Notes: a model not told the origin generated them from the sequence alone. DNA of 64,000 nucleotides from Cellulomonas sp. RIT-PI-Y (GCF_025642745.1 NZ_JANZKP010000003.1:52124-116123), one strand, 5' to 3'; shown: positions 1 through 8,702, counted from the first letter of the stretch. Numbers and translations: made by a program.

Positions 1-35
1 ACCAGGACCAGGACGTTCATCAGGATGTTGGTCAT
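1..35 (-). CDS. crtYf: Lycopene cyclase subunit CrtYf, 5' fragment
   Basis: Only the first eleven codons are inside the window, reading MTNILMNVLVL from an ATG at 33-35. The ATG overlaps the stop codon of the gene before it as ATGA, so the two are translationally coupled. A short hydrophobic start is what the membrane-embedded CrtYf half of the heterodimeric C50 carotenoid cyclase has. The identity rests on position after crtI-crtYe and this hydrophobic start. The rest, and probably crtEb, lie beyond the left edge. Confidence 0.6.
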   Translation of the reverse strand, partial: MTNILMNVLVL

Positions 36-355
36 CGCGCGGCCCGCCAGGTCTCGAGTCCGCGCCAGGCGAGCAGGGCGACGTAGCAGAGCAGGGTGAG
101 GAAGACCGCCTCCTCCACCGGGAGGTCCGGCGCCAGCAGCAGACCGGTCATGTGCGGGCTCTCGCCCCGGGTGAAGATCCCGAGCAGCAGCCCGGCGACG
201 TCCCAGAGCAGGAAGCCCACCACCCCGATCACCAGGCAGAGCGCGGCCCGGCGCGGGGCGTGCCAGAACGCGAGCCTCCACCGGCGGTCGATGATCGCGA
301 GCCCGGCCAGCGACAGGGCCAGCGCACCCAGGTAGGCCAGACCGGTCAGGTCCAC
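32..355 (-). CDS. crtYe: Lycopene cyclase domain protein CrtYe
   Basis: A 107-residue integral membrane protein with three hydrophobic segments (about residues 3-22, 37-60 and 80-97). It carries the family hallmarks of the small lycopene cyclase subunits: an RRWR-type basic turn after the first helix and the acidic PVEEAVFL motif near residue 80. Together with CrtYf it forms the heterodimer that cyclises the C50 precursor flavuxanthin-like chains in corynebacteria and relatives. I chose the GTG at 353-355, which overlaps the crtI stop; a second GTG two codons earlier is possible. It is part of the coupled crtE-B-I-Ye-Yf operon. Confidence 0.85.
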   Translation of the reverse strand: MDLTGLAYLGALALSLAGLAIIDRRWRLAFWHAPRRAALCLVIGVVGFLLWDVAGLLLGIFTRGESPHMTGLLLAPDLPVEEAVFLTLLCYVALLAWRGLETWRAAR

Positions 356-1935
356 GACCACGCACCCCGCGGGCGGGCGGCGTCCAGGTATCCGGGTCGC
401 AGCGGCGTCGGCAGCGGGGTCGCCGAGGTCTCGCCGAGCATCCGCTTGGCGATGAGTTCGGCGCTGATCAGGCACATCGGCAGTCCGACGCCGGGAATGG
501 TGCCGGCCCCGGTGTAGAGCAGGTTGGGGACCGTGGCCGACAGGTTGCCGGGCCGGAACATCGCGCTCTGCGCCAGGGTGTGTTCCATCCCGAGTGCCGT
601 CCCGCGCCAGGCGGAGAAGTCCCGGGCGAAGTCGGCGGGTCCGACCACGCTGCGGGTCACCACCCGGGACCGCAGGCCCTCGATCCCGGCCCAGTCGCCG
701 ATCTGGTCCAGGAACCGGTCGGCGTGGCCGTCCAGGTCGGTCAGCGTCGGGTCCGCCGGGAACGGCACCAGCACGAACAAGTTCTCGTGTCCGGGCGGCG
801 CGGCGGTCGGGTCGGTGGCGGTGACCCGGGAGACGTACAGCGAGGCCGGTTCCGGCACCCGCGGCCGGTCGCCGAGGATGGCGTCGAAGTTGCCCGGCCA
901 GTCCTCGGTGAAGAACAACGAGTGGTGCGCCAGCTCGGGCAGCGGCCCGCGCACCCCGGCCATGATCAGCAGCGCGGAGATGCCAGGGCCGCGGCCGTCC
1001 CACCACGGCTCCGGGCGGCTGCGGTGCTCGGCGGGCAGCAGCTCGGTCTCGGTGTGGAAGACGTCCGCACCGGAGACCACCAGGTCGGCGGTCAGCACCT
1101 CGCCCGAGGCCAGCCGCACCCCACGGGCGACACCGGTGCGCCGGGGGTGCCGCAGCGAGCGGGCCGCCGGGTCGACGTCGATGCCCACCACGTCGGCGCC
1201 GGTGCGGATCTCGACCCCCTGGGCGCGGGCGATCCGCTCGATCGCCTCGACCAGCCGGTACATCCCGCCACGCGGGTAGAGCACCCCGTCGGTCAGGTCC
1301 AGGTGGCTCATCAGCGAGTACAGCGCGGGCACCCGGTACGGCGAACTGCCCAGGAACACCGCGTGGTAGCCGAGCATCTGCCGGATCACCGGGTGGTCGG
1401 TGGTGTGCGCGATCTTCTGCGCCAAGGTCTGGGTGAGCAGGGTGGCCAGGGTGCCCGATCGGCGCAGCACCTCGCCGGAGACCGCGCGGTCGGGCCGGGC
1501 GAAGGTGGTGTACAGGAAGTGGTCCAGCGCCGTCCGGTAGGCCTCCGAGGACTCGGCCGCGTACGCGCGCACCTTCGCCCCGGCGCCCGGCTCGAGCGAC
1601 TCGAAGAGCGCCCAGACCTCCTCCGGGTCGGCGGGCAGCTCCACCGGCGGCCGCCCCTCGGGGAACAGCCGGTACGCGGGGTCCAGACGCACCAGGTCGA
1701 GGTGATCGGCCGTCCGCTCGCCGAACAGCGAGAAGAAGTGGTCGAAGACCTCGGGCATGAAGTACCAGGACGGTCCGGTGTCGAACCGGAACCCGTCCAG
1801 CTCCAGGGTCCCGGCCCGGCCACCCACCCGGTCGTGCCGCTCCAGCAGCGTCACCTCGGCACCACCGCGGGCCAGCAGAGCGGCCGTGGCCAACCCGCCG
1901 ATCCCGCCGCCGACCACGATCACCCGCCCGCTCAC
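346..1935 (-). CDS. crtI: Phytoene desaturase CrtI
   Basis: A 529-residue FAD-dependent desaturase that converts phytoene to lycopene at the membrane. The N terminus has the dinucleotide-binding GGGIGG loop (residues 9-14), followed by the RVGGRAG stretch typical of the amine-oxidase/CrtI fold. The length is normal for bacterial CrtI. The start is a GTG overlapping the crtB stop as GTGA, and the end overlaps crtYe, so the five crt genes form one coupled unit. The product feeds crtYe/crtYf, which points to decaprenoxanthin- or sarcinaxanthin-like C50 carotenoids (inference). Confidence 0.95.
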   Translation of the reverse strand: MSGRVIVVGGGIGGLATAALLARGGAEVTLLERHDRVGGRAGTLELDGFRFDTGPSWYFMPEVFDHFFSLFGERTADHLDLVRLDPAYRLFPEGRPPVELPADPEEVWALFESLEPGAGAKVRAYAAESSEAYRTALDHFLYTTFARPDRAVSGEVLRRSGTLATLLTQTLAQKIAHTTDHPVIRQMLGYHAVFLGSSPYRVPALYSLMSHLDLTDGVLYPRGGMYRLVEAIERIARAQGVEIRTGADVVGIDVDPAARSLRHPRRTGVARGVRLASGEVLTADLVVSGADVFHTETELLPAEHRSRPEPWWDGRGPGISALLIMAGVRGPLPELAHHSLFFTEDWPGNFDAILGDRPRVPEPASLYVSRVTATDPTAAPPGHENLFVLVPFPADPTLTDLDGHADRFLDQIGDWAGIEGLRSRVVTRSVVGPADFARDFSAWRGTALGMEHTLAQSAMFRPGNLSATVPNLLYTGAGTIPGVGLPMCLISAELIAKRMLGETSATPLPTPLRPGYLDAARPRGAWSWT

Positions 1936-2819
1936 CGGACACCTCCCCGCAGTTCGCCGGCCAGGGTGCGGCCGAGCACGATCAGTTTGCGCGGGGTGCT
2001 GACCCGCACCCGGCGTTCCAGCACCCGTTCCGGCGGCAACGCCGCCAGCTGGGTCAGCAGTCGGTCATACAGCCCCAGGGTCACCGCGACCGCGGCGCGG
2101 GGTCGCGGTGGGAGGGCGGGCAGCGCCTGGCGCGCCCGGTCCACATCCGCCCCGATCTCGGCCAGGATCGCCACGTACTGCCGGTCGTCGGGTCCGTTGT
2201 CGCCGACCCCGGGGAAGTAGCGCCGGCCGAGCTCGCCGGTGTCGGCCGCCAGGTCCCGCAGGAAGTTCACCTTCTGGAACGCCGCGCCCAGCGCCCGTGC
2301 CCCCGCCACCGTCGCCGGATCGGCCCGGCGCACCGGGTCACCCGGCCGCCGGTCGGCGTTGAGGAACACGGCCAGGCACATCAGACCGACCACCTCGGCC
2401 GAGCCGTAGATGTAGCGCCGGTACGACTCCTCGTCGTGCACCGTCACGGTGAGGTCGGCGCGCATCGAGGCGAAGAACGGGTCGACCAGCTCGGCGTCGA
2501 TCCCGACCCGGCGGGCGGTCCGGGCGAAGGCGTGCACCACCAGGTTCGTCGACCAGCCGGTCACCGACGCGCGTGCCACCTGCCGTTCCAGCTCGTCCAG
2601 GGCCTCGGCGGCATCGGCACCACCACGGGTGTCGACCACCTCGTCGGCGACCCGGACCAGGGCGTAGACCGCCTCGATGTCCCGGCGCTGCCGCGGCGGC
2701 AGCACCCGGGTGCCGAGCCCGAAGGAGGTGGAGTACCCGGCGAGCACGTCGTGACAGGTCCGGGCGGCCGTGCGGTGGTACAGCGCCAGGGCGTGCGCGC
2801 GGGCGGACTCCTCGCTCAC
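1932..2819 (-). CDS. crtB: Phytoene synthase CrtB
   Basis: A 295-residue squalene/phytoene synthase family enzyme that condenses two geranylgeranyl diphosphates to phytoene. Both aspartate-rich Mg-binding motifs are visible: D59-x3-D63 (DEVVD) and D189-x3-D193 (DLAAD, after FQKVNFLR). The GTG start overlaps the crtE stop (GTGA) and the end overlaps the crtI start. Downstream desaturation and cyclisation genes follow without gaps. Confidence 0.95.
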   Translation of the reverse strand: MSEESARAHALALYHRTAARTCHDVLAGYSTSFGLGTRVLPPRQRRDIEAVYALVRVADEVVDTRGGADAAEALDELERQVARASVTGWSTNLVVHAFARTARRVGIDAELVDPFFASMRADLTVTVHDEESYRRYIYGSAEVVGLMCLAVFLNADRRPGDPVRRADPATVAGARALGAAFQKVNFLRDLAADTGELGRRYFPGVGDNGPDDRQYVAILAEIGADVDRARQALPALPPRPRAAVAVTLGLYDRLLTQLAALPPERVLERRVRVSTPRKLIVLGRTLAGELRGGVR

Positions 2820-3916
2820 GCGGTCAGCATCCGGGTCAGACCGGTCAGGTAGCCGGCCAGCTCCTCCGGCACCCCGGACCCCACGGCGGCCCGGGCCCGG
2901 TCGACGGCCGCGGCGCGGACCGCGCGTGCCTGGTCCAGCGCACCGCAGTCCCGGATCACCGTGCGCAGCTCCGCGGCGCCGGCCTCGTCCAGGTCCGCTC
3001 GGCCCAGATGCCGGTCCAGCACCCGTCGCCCCGTGGCGTCGGCCCGCAGGCAGGCCAGCCGGAGCAGCTCGGTGCGCTTGCCCTCCCGCAGGTCGCTGAG
3101 AGCCGACTTGCCGGTCACCGCCGGATCGCCGAAGACGCCCAGCTCGTCGTCGAGCAGCTGGAATGCCACCCCGAAGGCGGTGCCGTACCGGTCCAGGACC
3201 CCCAGGACGACGTCGTCCGCACCGGCCAGCAGCGCCCCCACGGTCAGCGGGGTGCAGCAGGAGTAGACCGCGGTCTTGAGCTCGGCGACCCGGAGTGCGT
3301 CGACCTCGGCGGGGCCGGAGAGCGCACCGGTCACGTCCAGCAGCTCGCCCGCGACGGTGGTGTCCACCGAGTCGGTCATGGTCCGCAGCACCCGCAGCGC
3401 GATCTCCGGCGGCACCGGCGCGGAGGCGACCAGCCCGAAGGCGGCGGCCAGCGCCACATCGCCGCCGAGCACCCCGACCGCCAGCACCTGGTCGTCCGCG
3501 GCCCGCCCGGTGATCCCCGCACCGGTCAGTCGGTGCCGGGCCGTGCCGGTCACGTTCGGCCGTCCGCGCCGGGTCTCGTCGTGGTCGAGCAGGTCGTCGT
3601 GCACCAGCATCGCCGTGTGCAGCAGCTCCTGGGCGGCGGCGACCGGAGCGGCCGCGTGCGGGTCCGTCCCGCCGAGTCCGAGGTAGGCGGCGAGGGTCAG
3701 CCGGGGCCGCATCAGCCGACCGCCGATCTGGTCGCCGAGCGAGCGCCAGAGGGCGGCGTGCACCGGTGCGAGGTCCCGGGCCCGGGCGCGACGACGGGCG
3801 ACCTGGTCGGTGAGCTCGGTCCGCACCAGGTCCAGCGCGCCGTCGACGCGGAGGTCGAGCTCCGCGGCGTCCGTCGTCATCCGCAGACCGACCGGGGGCG
3901 TGTCGATGCGGTACAT
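2816..3916 (-). CDS. crtE: Geranylgeranyl diphosphate synthase CrtE
   Basis: A 366-residue trans-prenyltransferase, first gene of the carotenoid operon, making GGPP from IPP and allylic diphosphates. The first aspartate-rich motif is DDLLDHDE (107-114). The second region reads FQLLDDELGVFGDP (252-265), the form seen in actinobacterial IdsA/CrtE proteins. I chose the ATG at 3914-3916 because a clean AGGAGG lies eight bases upstream. The frame is open 50 codons further up, but that part is not conserved-looking. Confidence 0.93.
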   Translation of the reverse strand: MYRIDTPPVGLRMTTDAAELDLRVDGALDLVRTELTDQVARRRARARDLAPVHAALWRSLGDQIGGRLMRPRLTLAAYLGLGGTDPHAAAPVAAAQELLHTAMLVHDDLLDHDETRRGRPNVTGTARHRLTGAGITGRAADDQVLAVGVLGGDVALAAAFGLVASAPVPPEIALRVLRTMTDSVDTTVAGELLDVTGALSGPAEVDALRVAELKTAVYSCCTPLTVGALLAGADDVVLGVLDRYGTAFGVAFQLLDDELGVFGDPAVTGKSALSDLREGKRTELLRLACLRADATGRRVLDRHLGRADLDEAGAAELRTVIRDCGALDQARAVRAAAVDRARAAVGSGVPEELAGYLTGLTRMLTA

Positions 3917-4082
3917 GGGCGGCCTCCTGCAAATCCGGCTGATCCTCAGCCTACTGAGCATCGGGGGTCCCGCCAGTTCGGCCGGGCTCCCCGCACTCTC
4001 TCTCAGGATCGCCCGCCGCACGAGCGGAATCGTTAACCGGACATAAACCACCGGGTTCGAACACAAAACACCATCACTGCGC

Positions 4083-4094
4083 TAGGCTGACGTC
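4083..4094 (+). promoter_or_regulatory. Leaderless promoter of galE
   Basis: A TAGGCT -10 hexamer at 4083-4088 ends six bases before the galE ATG, the spacing expected for a leaderless transcript. The rest of the divergent gap back to crtE (3917-4082) must also hold the crt promoter, for which I found no convincing hexamer pair. Confidence 0.55.
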
Positions 4095-5054
4095 ATGACG
4101 TGGATGGTGACGGGTGGAGCCGGGTACATCGGATCGCACGTGGTGCGGGCGTTCCAGGAGGTGGGGATCCCGACCGTGGTGCTGGACGATCTCTCCTCCG
4201 GCCACGAGGAGTTCGTTCCGGCGGGCGTCCCCCTGGTCCGCGGCTCCGTCCTGGACACCGCCCTGGTCGCCGACACCCTCCGCGGCCACCGGGTCACCGG
4301 CGTGGTGCACCTGGCGGGGTTCAAGTACGCCGGGGTGAGCGTCCAGCGCCCACTGCACACCTACGAGCAGAACGTCACCGGCACCGCCCACCTGCTGGCG
4401 GCCATGGCCGAGGCCGACGTGACCCGGATCGTGTTCTCCTCCTCCGCGGCGGTGTACGGCACCCCCGACGTCGACCTGGTCACCGAGGACACCCCCACCG
4501 CTCCCGAGTCGCCCTACGGCGAGTCCAAGCTGATCGGCGAGTGGCTGCTGCGGGACCAGGCCGCGGCGACCGAGCTGCACCACACCTCGCTGCGCTACTT
4601 CAACGTGGTCGGCTCCGGCACCCCCGAGCTGGCCGACACCAGCCCGCACAACCTGTTCCCGTTGGTGCTGGACGCCCTCGCCGAGGGACGCACCCCCCGG
4701 ATCAACGGCGACGACTACTCCACCCCGGACGGCACCTGCGTGCGCGACTACGTGCACGTCGCCGACCTGGCGACGTCCCACGTGGCCGCCGCCCGGGCAC
4801 TGACCGAGGGCCGCGAGCTGCGCCGGGTCTACAACCTGGGCTCCGGCGACGGCGTCTCGGTGCGGGAGATCATGACCGCGATGGCGGCGGGCACCGGGAT
4901 CGACTTCGAGCCGGAGGTCGCCCCGCGTCGAGCCGGTGACCCGGCACGGATCGTCGCCTCCGGCGAGGCGGCCGCCCGCGACCTGGACTGGCGGATGCGG
5001 CACAGCCTGACCGAGATGGTGTCCAGCGCCTGGCAGGCCCGTCAGGCGCGCTGA
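4095..5054 (+). CDS. galE: UDP-glucose 4-epimerase
   Basis: A 319-residue extended short-chain dehydrogenase that interconverts UDP-glucose and UDP-galactose. It has the NAD-binding TGGAGYIG loop (residues 6-13), the catalytic serine region SSSAAVYG (115-122) and Y141-x3-K145. A NAG-type stretch is replaced by HLAGFKYAG (72-80), as in actinobacterial GalE. The start is set by the leaderless -10 box just upstream. The 3' end overlaps the convergent LLM gene by 13 bases. Confidence 0.92.
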   Translation: MTWMVTGGAGYIGSHVVRAFQEVGIPTVVLDDLSSGHEEFVPAGVPLVRGSVLDTALVADTLRGHRVTGVVHLAGFKYAGVSVQRPLHTYEQNVTGTAHLLAAMAEADVTRIVFSSSAAVYGTPDVDLVTEDTPTAPESPYGESKLIGEWLLRDQAAATELHHTSLRYFNVVGSGTPELADTSPHNLFPLVLDALAEGRTPRINGDDYSTPDGTCVRDYVHVADLATSHVAAARALTEGRELRRVYNLGSGDGVSVREIMTAMAAGTGIDFEPEVAPRRAGDPARIVASGEAAARDLDWRMRHSLTEMVSSAWQARQAR

Positions 5055-5926
5055 AGCCGGGACAGCCCCTCCGCCATCACGTCCTCGGAGCCGGCGTAGA
5101 TCCCGGATTCGCGCGGCCAGTGCACCACCACGTCGCCGAACCCGAGCGCGGCGGCGCGCTCGACGCCCTCGACCAGCAGGTCGGCGGACTCCAGGGAGTA
5201 GCGCGGTGCGCCGTCCAGGTTCAGGTACATCGGCGGGACCGGGCCGATCGGCTCGGCGATCTCACGCATCCGCTCGACCATCGCCGCCAGGCCCGTCCAC
5301 CAGGACTCCTGGTCACCGTCCTCACCGGGCGCGAACGTCGGACCGTAGGTGGCCCAGCCCTGCCCGTACCGCGCGGCCAGGGTCATCGCCCGCGGGCCGT
5401 TGGCGGCCACGATGAACGGGGTCCGGGGCGTGGCCAGGGTCCCCGGGATCATCCGGGCCTGGTGCGCGGTGTAGAACTCGCCCTCGTGGTCGGTCACCGG
5501 CTGGGTGAGCAGCCGGTCCAGCAGCGGCACGAACTCCTCGAACCGCCGGGTGCGCTCACCCCGGCTCGGCGCGGGTCCGGTCACCGAGGCGTCGAAGCCC
5601 TCCCCGCCCGCACCCAGCCCGAGCAGGAACCGGCCGCCCGCGATGTCGTCCAGGCCCATCACGTCCTTCGCGAACGGCACCGGGTGCCGGAAGTTCGGCG
5701 ACGCGACCCAGGTGCCGAGCTGGATCCGCTCGGTGACCGCGGCCGCGGCGGCCAGCAGCGGCACGGTGGCGAACCACGGCTCGTCGGCCAGCGACCGCCA
5801 GGCCAGATGGTCGTAGGTCCACGCGTGGTCGAAGCCGTACTCCTCCGCCCGCAGCCACTGCGACCGGGACTCGGTCCAGCGACGCTGAGGGAGGATGACG
5901 ACGCCGAGGCGGGTGCGGGTGCTCAT
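5042..5926 (-). CDS. LLM-class F420-type oxidoreductase
   Basis: A 294-residue luciferase-like TIM-barrel oxidoreductase. Family signs are the N-terminal LGVVILP strand, the TYDHLAW segment near residue 40, IQLGTWV (about 68-74) and the GGRFLLGLGAG loop near 100. Such proteins use reduced F420 or FMN; the cofactor and substrate cannot be read from sequence. It stands alone, convergent with galE and 10 bases from the end of the zincin gene upstream. The start is an ATG at 5924-5926. Confidence 0.85.
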   Translation of the reverse strand: MSTRTRLGVVILPQRRWTESRSQWLRAEEYGFDHAWTYDHLAWRSLADEPWFATVPLLAAAAAVTERIQLGTWVASPNFRHPVPFAKDVMGLDDIAGGRFLLGLGAGGEGFDASVTGPAPSRGERTRRFEEFVPLLDRLLTQPVTDHEGEFYTAHQARMIPGTLATPRTPFIVAANGPRAMTLAARYGQGWATYGPTFAPGEDGDQESWWTGLAAMVERMREIAEPIGPVPPMYLNLDGAPRYSLESADLLVEGVERAAALGFGDVVVHWPRESGIYAGSEDVMAEGLSRLQRA

Positions 5927-5936
5927 GGCCCCGAGG

Positions 5937-6290
5937 CTACGACCAGCCCAGCTCGTGCAGGCGCTCGTCGTCGATGCCGAAATGGTGGGCGATCTCGTGC
6001 ACGACGGTGATCGCGACCTCCTCCACCACGTCCTCGCGGGTGTCGCAGATCGCCAGCGTGGGCCGGCGGAAGATCGTGATCCGGTCCGGCAGGGACCCGG
6101 CCGCCCAGAACCCGTCGCGCTCGGTCAACGGGGTGCCCTCGTACAGGCCCAGCAGCTCCGGCTCGTCGGCGGGAGCATCGTCCTCGACCAGCACCACCAC
6201 GTTGTCCATCTGGGCCGCGAGCTCCGGCGGCACCCGGTCCAGACCGTCCCCGACGGCCTGCTCGAATTCCTCGCGCGACATCTCCACCAC
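5937..6290 (-). CDS. Zincin-like metallopeptidase family protein
   Basis: A 117-residue acidic cytoplasmic protein of the small zincin family PF06262. The zinc-binding and catalytic motif is HEIAHHFGID (residues 98-107), which matches HExxHxxGxxD. Residues 46-78 hold the family's conserved ELLGLYEG and ITIFRRP segments. Members are common single genes in actinobacteria with no proven substrate. The start is one of two adjacent GTG codons (6285-6290); an ATG at 6279-6281 is also possible. Confidence 0.85.
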   Translation of the reverse strand: MVEMSREEFEQAVGDGLDRVPPELAAQMDNVVVLVEDDAPADEPELLGLYEGTPLTERDGFWAAGSLPDRITIFRRPTLAICDTREDVVEEVAITVVHEIAHHFGIDDERLHELGWS

Positions 6291-6380
6291 GGGCCCATCA
6301 TGGCCGATTTGGGAGTTCGGCTCCGGACCCCGTATGGTTCATCTCGGTCTGAAGACGCCTCGACGTCAGGGGCGCATCTG

Positions 6381-6453
6381 GCCCCCATCGTCTAGCGGCC
6401 TAGGACCCCGCCCTTTCACGGCGGTAGCACGGGTTCGAATCCCGTTGGGGGTA
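6381..6453 (+). tRNA. tRNA-Glu (UUC)
   Basis: A 73-nt cloverleaf with acceptor arms GCCCCCA / TGGGGGT, anticodon loop CTTTCAC (anticodon TTC at 6415-6417) and the T-arm GGTTCGAATCC. The discriminator base is A. No CCA is encoded. First of three tRNA genes in a row. Confidence 0.95.
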
Positions 6454-6503
6454 CGGCGTGTGCATGTGGAATACTGTTGGTCAGCATCACGGTCTCACCA
6501 CGA

Positions 6504-6577
6504 GGCCCCGTAGCGCAGTTGGTTAGCGCGCCGCCCTGTCACGGCGGAGGTCGCGGGTTCAAGTCCCGTCGGGGTCG
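6504..6577 (+). tRNA. tRNA-Asp (GUC)
   Basis: A 74-nt cloverleaf with acceptor arms GGCCCCG / CGGGGTC, anticodon loop CTGTCAC (GTC at 6538-6540), T-arm GGTTCAAGTCC and discriminator G. Second of the Glu-Asp-Phe cluster. Confidence 0.95.
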
Positions 6578-6624
6578 CTCGGCACTCGCCGGTCGTTCTA
6601 GTGACGACCGGCGTCGTCGTTCAA

Positions 6625-6697
6625 GGCTCTGTAGCTCAGTTGGTAGAGCGTTCGACTGAAAATCGAAAGGTCACCGGATCGACGCCGGTCGGAGCCA
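6625..6697 (+). tRNA. tRNA-Phe (GAA)
   Basis: A 73-nt cloverleaf with acceptor arms GGCTCTG / CGGAGCC, anticodon GAA at 6658-6660 and discriminator A. The T-loop is GATCGAC rather than the usual TTCGA form. It ends six bases before a strong hairpin. Confidence 0.93.
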
Positions 6698-6702
6698 CCT
6701 CG

Positions 6703-6738
6703 AGAAGCCCCGCATCACCTCGGTGATGCGGGGCTTCT
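6703..6738 (+). terminator. Hairpin terminator after the tRNA cluster
   Basis: Arms 6703-6719 and 6722-6738 are perfectly complementary over 17 bp with a two-base loop. There is no T-run after it, as is usual for high-GC actinobacterial terminators. Confidence 0.85.
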
Positions 6739-6870
6739 GCCGTTCCGCCACTCACCCGGCCCGATCGCGACACTCATTCGACCTGGGATGACACCCGGAC
6801 GTCGGACCTGGGGCATAACCTCCCCTCACACCGCGCGGGCCCGGGCCGCGCGATCTTCCCAGGGGCCGAG

Positions 6871-7218
6871 ATGTCGCAGCAGTCCACGCCTGGCGTGCCG
6901 AACCCATCCGCGCGCCGTGCGATCGGCGGGCTGCGGTCCGACGACTCCCCCACGGGCCCGATCCCGGTGGTCTTCCCGGTCACGGCCAAGCAGGCGGCCG
7001 CCGTGCGCGACTCGCTGACCGAGCGCCACCGCGCCGCCCGCGCCGCCGCGAGCGCCGGGCACTCCGACGCCGCCGTGCTGGCCGGTCAGACCGAGCAGGC
7101 GCTGCGCGAGGTCGAGCGCTACGTCGACCACGGCGGCGGCCTGTCGGACGGCCTGGTGGAACTCCTGGCCGACCTGGACATCGTGCTGGTGCCGTTGCGG
7201 CAGGTCCGGACCGCCTGA
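6871..7218 (+). CDS. Hypothetical protein
   Basis: A 115-residue protein I do not recognise. The first 35 residues are Ser/Pro-rich and likely disordered. The rest (about 37-110) is Ala- and charge-rich and predicted helical, with LTERHRAARAAAS and EQALREVERYVDHGGG segments that suggest a small helical bundle. No signal peptide or membrane segment is seen. The start ATG follows a weak GGGGCCGAG site. It is not coupled to any neighbour; the MarR gene converges on it 12 bases away. Confidence 0.7.
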   Translation: MSQQSTPGVPNPSARRAIGGLRSDDSPTGPIPVVFPVTAKQAAAVRDSLTERHRAARAAASAGHSDAAVLAGQTEQALREVERYVDHGGGLSDGLVELLADLDIVLVPLRQVRTA

Positions 7219-7230
7219 GCACGCCGGGGC

Positions 7231-7725
7231 TCAGCTCAGCCCGGCGACCGCCTCCTCGACCACCTGGCACGCGTCGCGGTCGGTGCCCAGCTCCCGGGCG
7301 CCCTGGGCCGCACGCCGCAGCAGTCCGCACAGCTGCGCACGCTCGTCGCCGTCGAGTCCGGCCAGCGCGTGGTCCTCGGCGTCGCCCACCACCGCCTCGC
7401 ACTCGGCCAGTCGGCGCGTCCCCCGGTCGGTGAGCACCACCAGGCGCTGACGACGGTCCTGGGGGTTCGGGCGGCGTTCCACCAGGCCGTCGGCCACCAG
7501 ATCGTCGATCAGGTAGGTCATCACCGTGCGGTCGATGCCGAGGTCCGCGGCCAGGGCCAGCTGGCTGGGGTGCTGTCCGGTGGAGACCGCGTGCAACACC
7601 TGGAAGCCTCGGAAGCCGTGCGGGAGGCTGTCCAGCGCGGACCCCAGCGCCACCTGGTAACCGCGCAGCAGTACCCCGAGCGACCAACCGAGGTCGGTGC
7701 GGCGGTCGGAGGTCTGCGGGTCCAT
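7231..7725 (-). CDS. MarR-family transcriptional regulator
   Basis: A 164-residue winged-helix regulator. The recognition region reads LALAADLGIDRTVMTYLIDDL (about 56-76), followed by the wing VERRPNPQDRRQRLVVLTDRG. I chose the ATG at 7723-7725, which leaves a normal MarR length; the frame is open 17 codons further upstream to an ATG overlapping the divergent promoter. It is divergent from the LLM/FAD oxidoreductase pair and is the obvious candidate regulator of it (inference from position). Confidence 0.88.
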   Translation of the reverse strand: MDPQTSDRRTDLGWSLGVLLRGYQVALGSALDSLPHGFRGFQVLHAVSTGQHPSQLALAADLGIDRTVMTYLIDDLVADGLVERRPNPQDRRQRLVVLTDRGTRRLAECEAVVGDAEDHALAGLDGDERAQLCGLLRRAAQGARELGTDRDACQVVEEAVAGLS

Positions 7726-7752
7726 CCGGGAATCGTAGGCAGTGATCGCCGG

Positions 7753-7781
7753 TTGAGCCACTCGTCTGTGCTGCATATGAT
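7753..7781 (+). promoter_or_regulatory. Promoter of the LLM/FAD oxidoreductase pair
   Basis: TTGAGC (7753-7758), a 17-base spacer and TATGAT (7776-7781) give a near-consensus housekeeping promoter. A GGAGAG ribosome site follows at 7801. The site lies between the divergent MarR gene and the oxidoreductases, so it is a likely place for MarR repression. Confidence 0.6.
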
Positions 7782-7808
7782 CTGCGAACCCGCTTGTTTG
7801 GAGAGACG

Positions 7809-8702
7809 ATGACCGACTACGGACACGACCTGCTGTTCGGCACCTTCCTGACCCCGACCGCCGCCGCCCCCGAGCGGGTGGTGGCTCTGGCGCAGCAGAC
7901 CGAGCAGGCCGGACTCGACCTCGTCACCTTCCAGGACCACCCCTACCAGCCCGGTTTCCTGGACACCTGGACCCTGCTGAGCTGGGTCGGTGCGGTCACC
8001 TCCACCGTGCGGATCGCCCCCAATGTCGCGAACCTGCCGCTGCGGCCCCCGGCGGTGCTGGCCCGGTCGGCGGCGACCCTCGACCGGCTCACCGGCGGAC
8101 GGGTGGAGCTCGGGCTCGGCTCGGGTGCGTTCTGGGACGCGATCGTCGCGATGGGCGGACCGCGGCGCACCGCCGGTCAGGGCGTGGACGCGCTGACCGA
8201 GGCCGTCGCCGTGATCCGGGCCCTGTGGGACACCGAGCAGACCGCGCGGCTGGACCTGCCCGGTGCGTACTACCCGGTGGCGGGCGCCAAGCGCGGACCC
8301 GCACCGGCGCACCCGATCGGCATCTGGCTCGGCGCGTACAAACCCCGGATGCTGCGGCTGACCGGCACCTCCGGCGACGGCTGGCTGCCGTCGATGGGCT
8401 ACCTGAAGAGCCTGGACGACCTGACCGAGGGCAACCGCCGGATCGACGACGCCGCGCAGGCCGCCGGACGACCGGTCACCGCCGTGCGTCGGCTGCTCAA
8501 CATCAACGGGCAGCTCACCAGCCGGGCAGGCGACGCCCTGCTGGTCGGGCCCCCGGAGCAGTGGGTGGAACAGCTCGCGGTGCTGGCCCTGCAGTACGGG
8601 ATCAGCGGGTTCGTGCTGGCCGCGGACGATCCGACCCTGATCGCCGCGTACGGGCAGGAGATCGCCCCCGCCGTGCGCGCGCTGGTCGAGGCGGAGCGGT
8701 GA
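7809..8702 (+). CDS. LLM-class flavin-dependent oxidoreductase
   Basis: A 297-residue luciferase-like oxidoreductase with LFGTFLTP at the N terminus, the FQDHPYQP segment (about 43-50), IAPNVANLPLRPP (75-87) and the GGRVELGLGSGAF loop near 103. The start ATG follows GGAGAG by four to nine bases, so the five codons upstream are not used. It is translationally coupled (GTGA) to the next gene, an LLM/FAD fusion that resembles it in the first domain. The substrate is unknown; the MarR neighbour suggests induction by an aromatic or drug-like compound. Confidence 0.88.
   Translation: MTDYGHDLLFGTFLTPTAAAPERVVALAQQTEQAGLDLVTFQDHPYQPGFLDTWTLLSWVGAVTSTVRIAPNVANLPLRPPAVLARSAATLDRLTGGRVELGLGSGAFWDAIVAMGGPRRTAGQGVDALTEAVAVIRALWDTEQTARLDLPGAYYPVAGAKRGPAPAHPIGIWLGAYKPRMLRLTGTSGDGWLPSMGYLKSLDDLTEGNRRIDDAAQAAGRPVTAVRRLLNINGQLTSRAGDALLVGPPEQWVEQLAVLALQYGISGFVLAADDPTLIAAYGQEIAPAVRALVEAER

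Noticed and set aside
580..2220. Long open frames antisense to the carotenoid genes, and many similar long frames across the window
   Set aside because: They are GC-rich shadow frames with Arg/Ala/Pro/Gly-heavy, low-complexity translations and no family motifs. The opposite-strand genes explain them.
3917..4066. N-terminal extension of CrtE by 50 codons
   Set aside because: The AGGAGG ribosome site at the inner ATG and the unlikely composition of the extension argue against it.
6381..6697. tRNA cluster as an integration (att) site
   Set aside because: No integrase gene and no repeated tRNA 3' end were seen on either side.
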